Source: Gigaspora margarita
Lineage: Eukaryota; Glomeromycota; Glomeromycetes; Diversisporales; Gigasporaceae
Assembly (NCBI GenBank): GCA_009809945.1
Contig: WTPW01000155.1
Span: forward strand, 567,317-631,316
DNA: 64,000 nucleotides
Direction: 5' to 3'
The notes below the pieces were generated by a model. It was not told where the DNA came from and did not search any database. It saw only the letters and a program-made list of their open reading frames with translations. How positions within the stretch are numbered: the first letter of the stretch is position 1; every line of letters begins with the position of its first letter. Shown piece by piece: positions 45,330 through 55,379 of this stretch. Both the position numbers and the translations under genes were made by a program.

Positions 45330-46172
45330 GGTACAACGACCTCATGTTATGACTAGGCTTCATAGCTGCAATAGCAATACAAGGACTTCATGTTGTGATT
45401 AGGCTCTATGCCTGCTACAGACAATGCAAGAATCTTGTGTTTGGTGATTGAACCCTTCTATAAAAAAAAGTCTAAATTTTTCAGATTTTTATTACAAAAA
45501 ATGCTCAATTTTTAAATAATAATCCGAACAAAATCTGAATAGAATTTTACTTTTTTTTTTATAGGGTCCACAACTATAATAGCAGCACAAAGATCACACA
45601 TTGTGATTAGGCTCCGTAGCTACAGTAACAATTCAAGGACCTAATGTTATGACTAGGCTCTATGGATGTCACGAGCAGTAAAGAACCTCATGTTTGGTGA
45701 TTAAGCTCTGCAACTACAAAAATAGTATGATGTGATTAGGCTACATAGCTGCTATAGCAATGCAAAAACTCATGTTGTGATTAGGCTCTACAACAGCTGC
45801 AGACAGTACAAAAGCCTCATTTTGGTGGTTAAGCACCATAACTATAATAGCAGTACAAGGATCTTATATTGTAATTGGGCTCCATAGATGCGATAGCAAT
45901 GCAAGGACCTTATATTGTGATTAGGCTCTATGGCTGCCACATGCAGTGTAAGAACATTATATTTGGTATTTAAGCTCTGCACTATGATGGCAGTACAAGG
46001 ACCTTATATTGTAATTAGGCTCCATGGCTGCGATAGCAATGCAAGAAACTCATGTTGTGATTAGGCTTTATGTTTGCCACAGGTAGCTCAAGAATCTTAT
46101 TTTTGGTGATTAAGCATTGCAACTATGATAGATGATAGCAGTACAAGGACCTCACGTTGTAGTAGGTTCGTA
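45330..46172 (+). repeat. Higher-order tandem repeat: ~44-bp monomers in ~133-bp trimers
   Basis: Three monomer types alternate as C-A-B. A: GATAGCAATGCAAGGACCT with GTGATTAGGCTCTATG. B: GCCACAGNCAGTNCAAGAAT with TTTGGTGATTAAGC. C: ACTATAATAGCAGTACAAGG with GTAATTGGGCTCCATAG. About five trimers are visible, one with a shortened C unit. A ~120-bp inverted-repeat insertion (45447-45567) interrupts the first trimers. Confidence 0.88.
45447..45567. mobile_element. Small inverted-repeat insertion in the tandem array
   Basis: CCCTTCTATAAAAAAAAGT and ACTTTTTTTTTTATAGGG terminate it, with TTTTTCAGATTTTTA / AAAATCTGAA inside. It lacks the array motif. TSD not resolved. Confidence 0.6.
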
Positions 46173-46180
46173 GTTGTAAT

Positions 46181-46277
46181 TAAGGATTGGAATCGGGTTA
46201 GTCGACTAAAAATTTTTTTATAGTAAGCTACTATGTTTAGTCGACTAATTAGTCAACTAAACCGATTCCAATTCCTA
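46181..46277. mobile_element. hAT-like mini-MITE, 97 bp
   Basis: TIRs TAAGGATTGGAATCGG and CCGATTCCAATTCCTA, with internal TTAGTCGACTAA palindromes. Flanks GTTGTAAT (46173-46180) and GTTATAAT (46278-46285) form an 8-bp TSD with one mismatch. Confidence 0.82.
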
Positions 46278-46285
46278 GTTATAAT

Positions 46286-46853
46286 AGCATAAATTAATTA
46301 AAATTCAACTAAATAGAAACCAACAATAACATTTTTATACTTATTGAATATAGTTAAATGTATTGTATAGTTTAAAAAATTTTTTTGAAACAAGAAAGAA
46401 GCTTTTATATAATCTACTCTAAGTCATACCTTATTAAAAAAACAAAACAATAATAACGCTTTCCTGCTAAATCACATGTAACAGTATTCATGCATATTTT
46501 ATTTTAATTTTGTTATACTGTATCTATAAATTATAAATTAGAAGAATAGAAGCCTATAGCACAGAAAAGTTGATGAAGTACAAGGTTAAAAGTTTTATTT
46601 AAAGAGATTCTACAAATGTTGTGAAGGTCTTTCAGTCCCATAATTTTTTTTTTATATTATTTTTCTTTTTTTCTTTTTTTTTCTATATATAAAAACTCAA
46701 GAAGCCCTCTGTAGAATAGTAAGTTACCCTTACCTGATTTGGATGTATTATGTCTATTTCAACCTTTTTGGACATTTTGAACATCATTAAAAATAATAGT
46801 CAGAATTGACAGAATTGTGAATATTATAGATAGAGTGGTTATTCTAAGAACCA
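46286..46853. other. AT-rich spacer, no gene
   Basis: Nothing recognisable; a pyrimidine tract near 46650-46685. Confidence 0.4.
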
Positions 46854-46856
46854 TTA

Positions 46857-47074
46857 GGCTGTTTGAAGTTGATTCTTCGGTTAACATTATCCCCCCTGCT
46901 GAAGTCTTCTCTGATAAATGGACAACCAATCAAACACTAGATAACTCTTGCCAATTACTTGATTTACATCGACCAATGATATAGGACCATTTTTATATGT
47001 TCATTTCATTTTAACCCCCTCTCTCTCAAGAGTTCTAAAGGTGATGTTAACCAAAGAATTACCTTCGAACAGCC
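46857..47074. mobile_element. PIF/Harbinger-like MITE, 218 bp
   Basis: GGCTGTTTGAAGTTGATTC and complement (GAATTACCTTCGAACAGCC) with TTAACAT / ATGTTAA inside. TTA at 46854-46856 and 47075-47077. Confidence 0.85.
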
Positions 47075-47119
47075 TTAAGGAAAATAATAATACTCAAAAT
47101 ATTTAGAATAGTAAAAATT

Positions 47120-48220
47120 AGAGATGACACTAAAACCTTTTTTGTGATTCCAAAAGTTTCAGGTTTCGGATTATGACCTCTGAAACCTTATCTGAAACTC
47201 AAAATCTCACCTGAAACCTGAAACCTCGACCGAAACCTGAAACCTCGATCGAAACCTGAAACCTCAACTGAAACCCTTAAACTGCTAAAACATCAATCAC
47301 TTATTTGTTTATTCTCTCCAAAGTTGGCGACGAAACCCTTTTGTGCCAAATCTAAAAGTTTCAGGCTTCAGATTATAACTTCTAAAACCTTATCTGAAAC
47401 TTGAAACCCCATCCGAAACCTGAAACCTCATTCGAACTGAAACCTCACCTGAACACCAAAAATTACCCCAACTTCCATATACATTAATGTATTTATATCT
47501 CTTTTAATTATACATCAAATGCACTGATGTATGCTATGTATCTCTTTATCTCCTTAAAGAATTCAATAAAATTTAATATCCAGCACTATTTGGGCTGGAA
47601 TGCACCCAATAATTTATTGCATGCGTGTAGTCCTTTTTGTTGTTATGATTCACAAGTACAATATGAAAGGTATAATTCCAAAATTTATATGATAACAATA
47701 AAGGTTGCTTTTACAAGCATCAGTTTTTTTTATTTATTATGTAAAAACTGGGTACAATATCAAGTAAAAATAAGTAATTAGTATGTCCATATCCACTAAT
47801 GATAGAATTGATAAGTTATCGCAGAATTAAATAAATTATTAGCATCAAAAGGCATAAAATTCTTATCGATTCATCATTAGCAATTTTTTTATCATCCTAG
47901 AATTTTGAAATCAGTTGTAATAATGGTATAATGGCAGTAAAAAAAAATTGCCAAAAACATAATTAAAAAAAAGATCTATATAATATTATAATTTATTCGA
48001 AAAAAATTTTACATTTTGGGTTCATTAAAATAAGACAACTTATAATAAATTTATAAGCTTCAATATTATATTTTTGAGTTTTGGATTATAGGTTTGGGTT
48101 TTGGATTATAGCTTCAGAGTTTCAGGTTTCAGAGTTTTGATTTTTTTAAAAAAATCTGAAACTAGTTTGGATTAGAACCGTTCTGAAACTAGTTTCGGGT
48201 AGGTTTCATTTCGATGCCAT
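47120..48220. repeat. TIR-like element with GAAACCTGAAACCTC arrays
   Basis: The left side (47150-47460) has repeated ACCGAAACCTGAAACCTC units in two blocks, and the right side (48070-48210) has the complementary GGTTTCAGAGTTT and TTTGGATTATAG motifs. The ends GAGATGACACTAAAACC and GGTTTCATTTCGATGCCAT are roughly inverted. TSD not determined. An 84-codon plus frame (47527-47781) inside is unrecognised. Confidence 0.6.
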
Positions 48221-48299
48221 GTTTGGTAAGAATAGTAGGTATTTTGAACATAATGAACATAAAAAGCCATAGATAAAAAATAGAAAACCAAATATACTT

Positions 48300-48990
48300 A
48301 CTAATAGTGCGAAAGTTATAAAAGCCTGACTTTTTGTCTCAATAAAAGATAACTCAGTTGAGTTTGAGTTTGAACCTTCGAATTCAAGTAGAAGTGTTAA
48401 CTTTAAATCATCTACCCATTGTTTTTAAGTATATATCCAATAAATCATTTAATACCCTACATTACCCTAATATTAGAGTAAGAAGTTATTATCACTTATA
48501 AAAGAAATTGAGAAAATAGAAGAACCTTATTTGTATTAATTTGCACCTGATAATCCTGTGATCCATTGTTATCGATTACGTATTAGTTCTTCAGTCGATT
48601 ATTGTATCCCTATGACGTAACATGTGATAATCGAAATGATTAAAATCCAAGAATATTAGAACACTAATCATTACAATCATCGAGATTTCATCACATATGA
48701 TCCTAAATCAAGCAGTAAATTTGAAATAAACATTATTGAAGCATTAGTATTAAATTCAAGACTTCAAATATAAGTAGCATAAGTAGAATACTTATTCTGA
48801 TTACCTGATTTGCTATAACAAGACTCAAACATCTTGAATCTCAAACCAAGTCTTTCCATACCTCTTTCTAGCCTTTCACTTCAAGGATTTGGTATCTTGA
48901 AGCAAGTGATTGAATTGTTTTAGTTGTGTAGTTTAGTGGTTCTGTTAGTTTTAGCATTAACACTATTAGTCACCACTTTCTCAACGTACG
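48300..48990 (+). repeat. LTR-like repeat family L2, copy 2
   Basis: TTATAAAAGCCTGAC then CAATAAAAGATAACTCAGTT at the left; CCATACCTCTTTCTAGCC and CATTAACACTATTAG at the right. See 25300. Confidence 0.6.
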
Positions 48991-49721
48991 TATGTACAAT
49001 AGGTAAACAGAGGTCTATCTGATAGAATTTCAATAGTGCTGATAACTGTAGCTAATTACTCGATAATAACTGGCACATGTTCAGAATGTGCTATAAAAAG
49101 AAAATATATGTAAATATTCTAAGGTTTAACTAATAAAACACATGAGCAATAAATATAAAGTTTACTATTGTACATGTATTTTTAGCATGTAAATTCAAAA
49201 TAAAGTTTTATAGCAATGCATGCATCGAATTATAGAATCAAAAGTCAATTTAACTTATTGAATCTTATAAATTCAATCTGAGTATAATAAAAAAAGTTTA
49301 GAGGCTTGCTCAGAATAATCAGATAGTGCATACAAGATAAATAATATATCTTATAAAATTTTTATATAAAATCCTTTCTGTTTTATTCTGAAAGGAAATG
49401 TGGCAGACCATGAGTAAGATTGCAACCAAGAAATAAGATGCCTAATGCTAATTGTAAACTTTATTAGAAATAATCTGCTGCATGTCAACAAAGAAAGATT
49501 AGAGAGGGTTAACTTAATGTGCTCGCTTACATTATATTAGAGTATTATATGCTTGATTAAGGTTATTATCTGCATTTCTGGATCTAATAGCATTTCTCTA
49601 GTTAGTCATTTTTTTCATTCTGCTAATTTCATAATCTTAATTGCTGCACAAAGTTTTATAAGCCATGAAAATTAGAAATTGCCCTCCTTCCTGGTTTCTA
49701 GCGCAACTGTGTCACACAGCT
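48991..49721. other. AT-rich spacer, no gene
   Basis: Nothing recognisable. Palindrome ACGTACGT lies at about 48985-48992. Confidence 0.4.
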
Positions 49722-49816
49722 ACCTTATTAAAAAAATCTATTAGATAAAAAGTTATAGCCATTTGAAAAATTGAAATACATCATGTGATTGTTGAGTATA
49801 GATGTCTTGCACCATA

Positions 49817-49960
49817 ATAAAAACTTTTTCAATTTTAATAAAAATTTCAAAGTATATGTATTTTGATATTTCAAACAAGTTTACTTAATTGATAATTATC
49901 GATTAATATAGTAAAATTTAGACCTTAATATGTAGCAACTTTTTGCAAATTTTTATTTTA
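49817..49960. repeat. Foldback family F5, right portion
   Basis: Matches 63160-63290 of the compact copy (ATTTCAAAGTATATGTATTT, AAACAAGTTTACTTAATTG). Completes the left portion at 33660-33887 when the 15.9-kb element is removed. Confidence 0.7.
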
Positions 49961-50074
49961 ATAAATACTTCAATATTATTGGCTATTTACTATATATATA
50001 TATTTAGGACATGATAAGTGGGAACTCCCTCACTTCTAAAAAATTACATGATTTACTGCACTTCCCTATCTTAG

Positions 50075-50190
50075 TAAGAAAAGTTTTTATTGGATGAGCA
50101 GCATCATCCTATATTATAGGATTTACATAATAATTTGTATCATGTTATGATATGATCATACTATTGATTTGTACCAGATCATCAATTAAA
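50075..50190. repeat. Foldback family M, copy 2, rest of right arm
   Basis: Reverse complement of 33180-33290 (GATGAGCAGCATCATC against GATGCTGCCCACTC; TAGGATTTACATAATA against ATATATAAATCCTA). Marks the outer edge of nest 3. Confidence 0.68.
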
Positions 50191-50748
50191 TTTAATAAAT
50201 TTTGATTGAAATTTATAAATTTGATTTAATTTAGAAAATTTTATAAGTTCATTCAAATAATTAGAAATCAAATCATACTAGTTATATCTCTAGATCATAG
50301 TATCAATATTCAATACAAACTAGTTAAGTGCTATATATCTTAGAAATTATTTAATAAGTTTGTTTTATTAAAAATAAAATATATATTACTAGGAATAATC
50401 AATCAAAAATCTTTTGCACTATAGTAGTTTATTGCTAATATGGGCCAGAATTGTAAAATTGCAAAATTCCAAAATTCCAAAATATTTTATATGTGCAGTC
50501 TTATTTCAAACATATTACAAGCTATAATATAATATGAAAATTTTTAGAAAATTTTAGTTAAATTTGATAATTTTAGATATAAATTTTCTTAATTTAAAAA
50601 CTTAGTAAATTTTATTTGATACTTGAAATTTTGAATTTTTTGTAAAATTTTATATCTAAAATTTTATGGGTCCTATAAAGGGCTCCGGTCTATGAGTTTT
50701 TTTTATTGTTAGTTTATTTATTATTATTATTTTATTTTATTTATTTAT
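50191..50748. other. AT-rich spacer, no gene
   Basis: Nothing recognisable. Confidence 0.4.
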
Positions 50749-50750
50749 TA

Positions 50751-50934
50751 CAGCTAACCCCCTATACAATTATCTATTCTATAATCACATTATAATACAT
50801 ATAACATTTTTATTAAAAACAATTTACTATTAAATATGTAAAAAATACATCTATAAAAGCACAACCTCTTTATAAGCACTTTTTTGAAAAAGTATATATA
50901 TAACCAAATTGGTGATTGTAAAGGGGGTTGACTA
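50751..50934. mobile_element. pogo/Tc1-like MITE, ~184 bp
   Basis: CAGCTAACCCCCTATACAAT pairs with ATTGTAAAGGGGGTTGACT. TA flanks at 50749-50750 and about 50933-50934; the final G of the right end is lost. Ends resemble the MITE at 31806 (CAGTCAAC). Confidence 0.8.
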
Positions 50935-51049
50935 TATTAGTTATATATATATAGTACTTTATTTTTTTCTCAAAGATATATATGCCTTTAAAATAGATAT
51001 TATCTAATTTGTATATTTGTCAAATATTTTTGCCAAATCATTCCAATCT

Positions 51050-51160
51050 GTTAGTTATAATCAGAATAGTTAGACCAGTTAGTTGTAATTAGAATAGTTA
51101 GATCTGTTAATTGTAATCAGATCTGTTAGATCTGTTAGTTATGATCAGATTAGACAGATC
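51050..51160 (+). repeat. Short TTAGTTATAATCAGAATAG tandem units
   Basis: GTTAGTTATAATCAGA-like 19-25-bp units recur about five times before the L2 repeat. Confidence 0.65.
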
Positions 51161-51199
51161 TGATAGTTTGACAATAGTTCTGCTATAAAACTGTATCAT

Positions 51200-51960
51200 A
51201 AATAATAATATAAAAAGTATAAAAGTGATGTCTCTATCACCTTGAAATAAAACAACTCACTATGAGTTAATAACTTAATTGAGTTTAATGCTTCAAAACC
51301 ATAATAGTAAAAGTAGTAACTCTAGTAGTTAATTACTTCTCTTTGAACATTTTTGTTCCAATATAATTTTTCTTAACCTTATTATTATCGTAAAAACCTG
51401 TTATTAGTTTAAGTTGTCCTTTAACCTTCAAAATTCAAGTAGAAGCATTAACTATAATCAATTATAAGAAAAGCAGAGAACCCAAACTATCAACCTACCT
51501 TTATATAGAAAAACATTTGATTATTTTTCTGACCCATTATTGACAAACTTAAACAATATTTGATTGCCTTAATTATGATCTCATAACTACTCCTTGACAA
51601 TTAACAATCAATCCTATGATTTTGATCATTTATTTATAATTGAGCTTTGTAATTTTTGTTATTGATCTCTAATTGCACTATCAAACCAGATTGATGCTAT
51701 AACAGAATTTACCTGAATTCTGTGACTCCATGACATTATAACTATTGATTCATAATTAAAATTGAATATTTCAAACCTACTATAGCAAGACCCTACAAAT
51801 TTTGAGACCTGGGCCAAATCTTTTATACCTCTTTTTGTCTGCTATTTTAAGATCTAAAAGTCTTAATTCTTATTAAATAGTATTTTAATTAGTTGGATTA
51901 GTTAGGTGTATTGACCTGTTTATGTCCAGTTTGCACTTTTCTAATTGGTAGTGACTGTAA
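51200..51960 (+). repeat. LTR-like repeat family L2, copy 3 (candidate 5' LTR of the gypsy element)
   Basis: AGTATAAAAGTGATGTC, then GAAATAAAACAACTCACTATG at the left and CCTCTTTTTGTCTGC at the right match copies 1 and 2. It precedes the Ty3/gypsy gag by about 0.5 kb, with a MITE (51983-52330) between. Matching 3' LTR not found after the truncated pol. Confidence 0.5.
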
Positions 51961-51982
51961 GAACTTTTTGGATACGTATCAC

Positions 51983-52330
51983 TTCACTAATGCTCATTTC
52001 GTAGACATAACATTTCACCGACAAAAATTTACTGACATGCTTATTTCACCGATACTTATTTCGCAGACAAGTTTATTTCACCGACAATTTATTTCATAGA
52101 GCTCATTTCATAGACAAATTTTTTTTTAAAAAGCACTAACTTTAACCCTAATTCTACCTGACTCTACCCTAACCCTAACGACAATGACCAGAATTATTTT
52201 GTCAGTGAAATAAGTTTCAGTGAAATAAACTGTCGGTGAAATAGAAAATAAATGTTGGTAAAAAAACATGTCAGTGAATTGTTGTTAGTAAAATGTTATT
52301 TCTACAAAACGAGCGTTAGTGAAGTGAGCT
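51983..52330. mobile_element. Foldback MITE family G, copy 2
   Basis: CACTTCACTAATGCTC (left) and GAGCGTTAGTGAAGTG (right); CACCGACA and TGTCGGTG recur within. A CTACCCTAACCCTAACG centre matches the TTAGGGTTAGAGTAG centre of the 13508 copy. Confidence 0.82.
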
Positions 52331-52439
52331 GAACCAAACTTTTTAACCCACCCAAATTAAGACTAAGAGATTATATTATCTCTATCACTTGCCCAAACTG
52401 GAGATATTCAAAAAAAATTATTATATATATAATAAACAA

Positions 52440-53410
52440 AGTTTTTATACTTTAAAGAAATTTGATATAGCCAATTTTGATCTTGATGGACCTCTTTTAC
52501 TATATGAGCACCAAGTCAATAAAGACCCTGGAAAATCATAATCAAATCCAGAATCTTCTTCAAGAAATTGCCCAGGTATTTAGAGATATAGCCCTATACG
52601 ATGGCCTGCGCACACCTAAAAAATATAACTGGATATATATAAGAACCTTTAAAGGTGAAGAACCCAGTGGAATAGATCAAAGCCTTTGAATAAGCTACAG
52701 ATGCAAACAATTGGACCTGGCCTAGGAAAATTAAAATTGCCTTGGGACATTTATTGGGAATTGTAGCCAGCTTGTATAATAACAAGAAAGACAACTTTCT
52801 TTGCTGGGATGATGATAAAATTCTAATAACAGCTTTATGCAATCTTTGTTAAATATTTTGCAACCCCAGAAAGAAGATATTAGTAGCAATTAGAATTAAT
52901 TTCTTTGAAGCAAAAAGCAAAAAAAAAGTGGATCATTATATGTACTAGTTCAAAAAATTATTAAAAAGAGTTAATCTTAATCATTAAATACTCACTATAT
53001 ATATTATTAAAATGTTTATAAGAGAACTCTATAGGAAAATTGCCAGCTTAATGTTCACTAATGACTTCAAAATATTTGATGCTACTATTGTAAAAGCAAG
53101 AAAATTAGAGACTAGTTAGTATTATAACAAGCAAAAACCCATTAACCAAATCCTTGATGATTTGATAAGAAAAATATAGCAAATAATAGTAAATTATAAA
53201 AAATTAACTATTATTTTGTTTGCAAAAGTTGAAACTTTTGGTCCCCAAGCCCATGCCAGTACTTACTAGCCTCAAGTTCAGCAGTATCAATTTTGCCAAT
53301 TAAGAAATAAAGGAATTACATACTATAATTGTAGTAAAAGAGGCTATATCTCTAGAAACTGTCTTGTAGAATAATGGCAGTTCATTTAGAATTCTTCTTA
53401 TAACTTGAAT
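52440..53410 (+). pseudogene. Ty3/gypsy gag remnant
   Basis: The readable frame at 52477-52689 (YNWIYIRTFKGEEPSGIDQSL) continues with broken pieces and ends in a knuckle near 53320-53365 that reads YYNCSKRGYISRNC. The usual C-x2-C-x4-H-x4-C has its first Cys and its His changed to Tyr. Stops (TAG, TAA) occur mainly at Gln or Trp positions. Gag would form the particle and bind RNA. Confidence 0.6.
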
Positions 53411-53879
53411 AGAAATAGCACCTAGTCAAGAAATATCAATAAGTGTAATATTATCTCTAATAGGCTAGACAAGAAGCAAATACTATAAAAAGGTGTAAAA
53501 GACCCAAATCTGAAACAAATTGGGACAAAAGATTAAGAAAGAAGGTTGCTCCTAATACAAACCAATATGCTCCACTATACTAACCTATAGTTATAGAGAA
53601 AATTGCTTCAAACCATGCTATAAACTCTTACTAACCCAAGTTGAAACTACTAATCAGGTTCAAAAATACCAGGTACACTCAGTAATAGACTTAATTCCTC
53701 TGTACAATATCACAGAAGATCTGCTGAGTTAGAATACCAATGCCATTTATAAACAATTGTTACAAGTCTCAAAGCAGTACAAAAACTTATTATAAGCTTT
53801 AAAACATCCTATCTTTCCCTAACCAAACCAACCAAGTTGATTATAAGCTTAAGCAAAGAACCTCTATAACTAAATACTA

Positions 53880-54230
53880 TATTAGGATTAAAAATAATCC
53901 AATATTAGCTATTTTGATTTTGGGACTAATATTAGAATAATATCAATAAAATTAACAAAAAAACTTGGTTTTATTATAACTGAGTTCTCGAATACTATAG
54001 TTATCACTACAAATAGCACTCAGGAAAGAATATTAGAAAATTAGCTAGTATAAAACTAGCAGTGCAAAGTATATAATACCCACTGATTTTCAAGTTATTG
54101 AAAACTCTGATAAAATAATACTATTAGGGATAGATTTATTTTAGAAGATCCATGCCCAGCTCCATTTTGATGAAAAGAATTATTTATCTAATACCTAGGT
54201 AAAAATATAGAAATCCCCATATACTGGTCC
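53880..54230 (+). pseudogene. Ty3/gypsy aspartic protease remnant
   Basis: DFGTNIRIIS at 53916 onward fits the DSG/DTG active site with Ser changed to Phe. LLGIDLF then a stop in place of Trp, then KIHAQLHFDEKNYL (54130-54190), fits the conserved ILGMDWL-K--A-LDF segment. Confidence 0.65.
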
Positions 54231-54579
54231 AAGAAAATAAATTAAAACTACTCTAAAATGAAAATAACAATAATGAAGATTTCTTTAACAACTACAAGAA
54301 AGAAAATGATATTAAAAAGGTCGAAAGCTACTATAATAATAAGTTAGTAAAATTACACATTACTCTAAATGAAAACTGCAACTTTGTAATATATTTAACT
54401 GCTATAGAAAAACTTTGTACTTCTAAAAAAAATGTTAGACCCAAATCAACCTGTGAAAAAAATATTAGCAGGTTAGTAGCAGTAAAAGCCCTAACCCAAG
54501 AACAAAAGGAAAGAGTAACACAGCTTTTAGAAAAATTTAAGGGACTTTTTGCTAATAATTTAAGCTAGCTGGGCCAGTA

Positions 54580-55230
54580 TTATAAAGTCCAACATAAAAT
54601 TGATACTAGAGAAGTAAAACCCATCTAATAATTTCCTACCAAATTGTACCTGATAAACAAAAATTTCTAAATAAGAAAATTGAGAGTCTGTTAAAAATGG
54701 ATTAATTAGTAAAATTAAGAGTTCATGGACCTCACCAGTAGTAATTGTTTTCAAAAAAAATAGAAAACTCCATTTATATATTGTTTATCATAGGCTCAAT
54801 GCCATGACAAAAAAAGATGCTTTTACCTTACCTTGAATTGATGATTTATTAGAAACCTTGAAAAGGACCAAATAGTTTTCTTCTCTTGATTTGGCTAGTG
54901 GGTACTAGCAAATTCAAATAAAAAAGAAAAATTAGAAAAAGACTATCTTTGTAATCTAACAAGGCATTTATGCCTTCAACATAAAACCATTTGGCCTATG
55001 CAATATCTGGCAACTTTTCAAAAAAACAATGAATAATATCCTCTATGAGAATATTAGAAAGAATGTTGCTATCTACCTTGATAACATAATTATTTACACA
55101 AAAATATATCAAGACCATCTACCTTATCTCAACAAAGTTCTCACCAAAATTGCTATAGCTGGATTAAAATTGAATTCTAAAAAGTATGAATTATTCTGAA
55201 ATAGTATCATCTAGGAGTTAGTAAAGTTAT
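54580..55230 (+). pseudogene. Ty3/gypsy reverse transcriptase remnant, 3' truncated
   Basis: SPVVIVFKKNRKLHLYIVYH (54740), LNAMTKKDAFTLP (54800), SSLDLASGY (54885, motif A), FNIKPFGLCN (54980), and YLDNIIIY at 55074-55085 where YLDD is expected, so a catalytic Asp is Asn. GLKLNSKKYELF and IIYLGV end the match at about 55225. RNase H and integrase are absent; a different sequence starts at about 55236. Confidence 0.82.
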
Positions 55231-55379
55231 GGGGGCCAACTCAAATATTACACAAGTTTAATTATAATACAAAAATTGTTATTTTATATGAAAATCATAT
55301 AAATTTATATGTATCATGTTTAACTAGTCAAAGTTTTGATTATTAATTTTTTAAAAATAACGCGTCTACTGAAATATCT

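Larger units (their letters stand above)
33890..49814. mobile_element. 15.9-kb TA-flanked TIR element with nested LINE-C and MITEs
   Basis: Left end TGGTGCAATACACCTATACT and right end complement (AGATGTCTTGCACCA) start TIRs of about 95 bp (left 33890-34590 once the T1 MITE is removed; right 49722-49814). TA lies at 33888-33889 and 49815-49816, and removing the element rejoins two halves of F5. No mariner or other transposase is recognisable inside. Most of the length is later insertions: T1 MITE, a TIR element, LINE-C, the tandem array and others. It is probably non-autonomous. Confidence 0.72.

Noticed and set aside
45330..46172. CRISPR-like array
   Set aside because: Repeats are contiguous 44-bp monomers in a trimer pattern without unique spacers, in a eukaryotic context.
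47527..47781. 84-codon plus-strand frame as a small gene
   Set aside because: No recognisable domain, lies inside a repeat, and has AT-driven composition.
52140..52185. Telomere-like CCCTAACCCTAA
   Set aside because: Only about two units at the centre of a foldback MITE; also present in diverged form at 13650 in the same family. Not a telomere.
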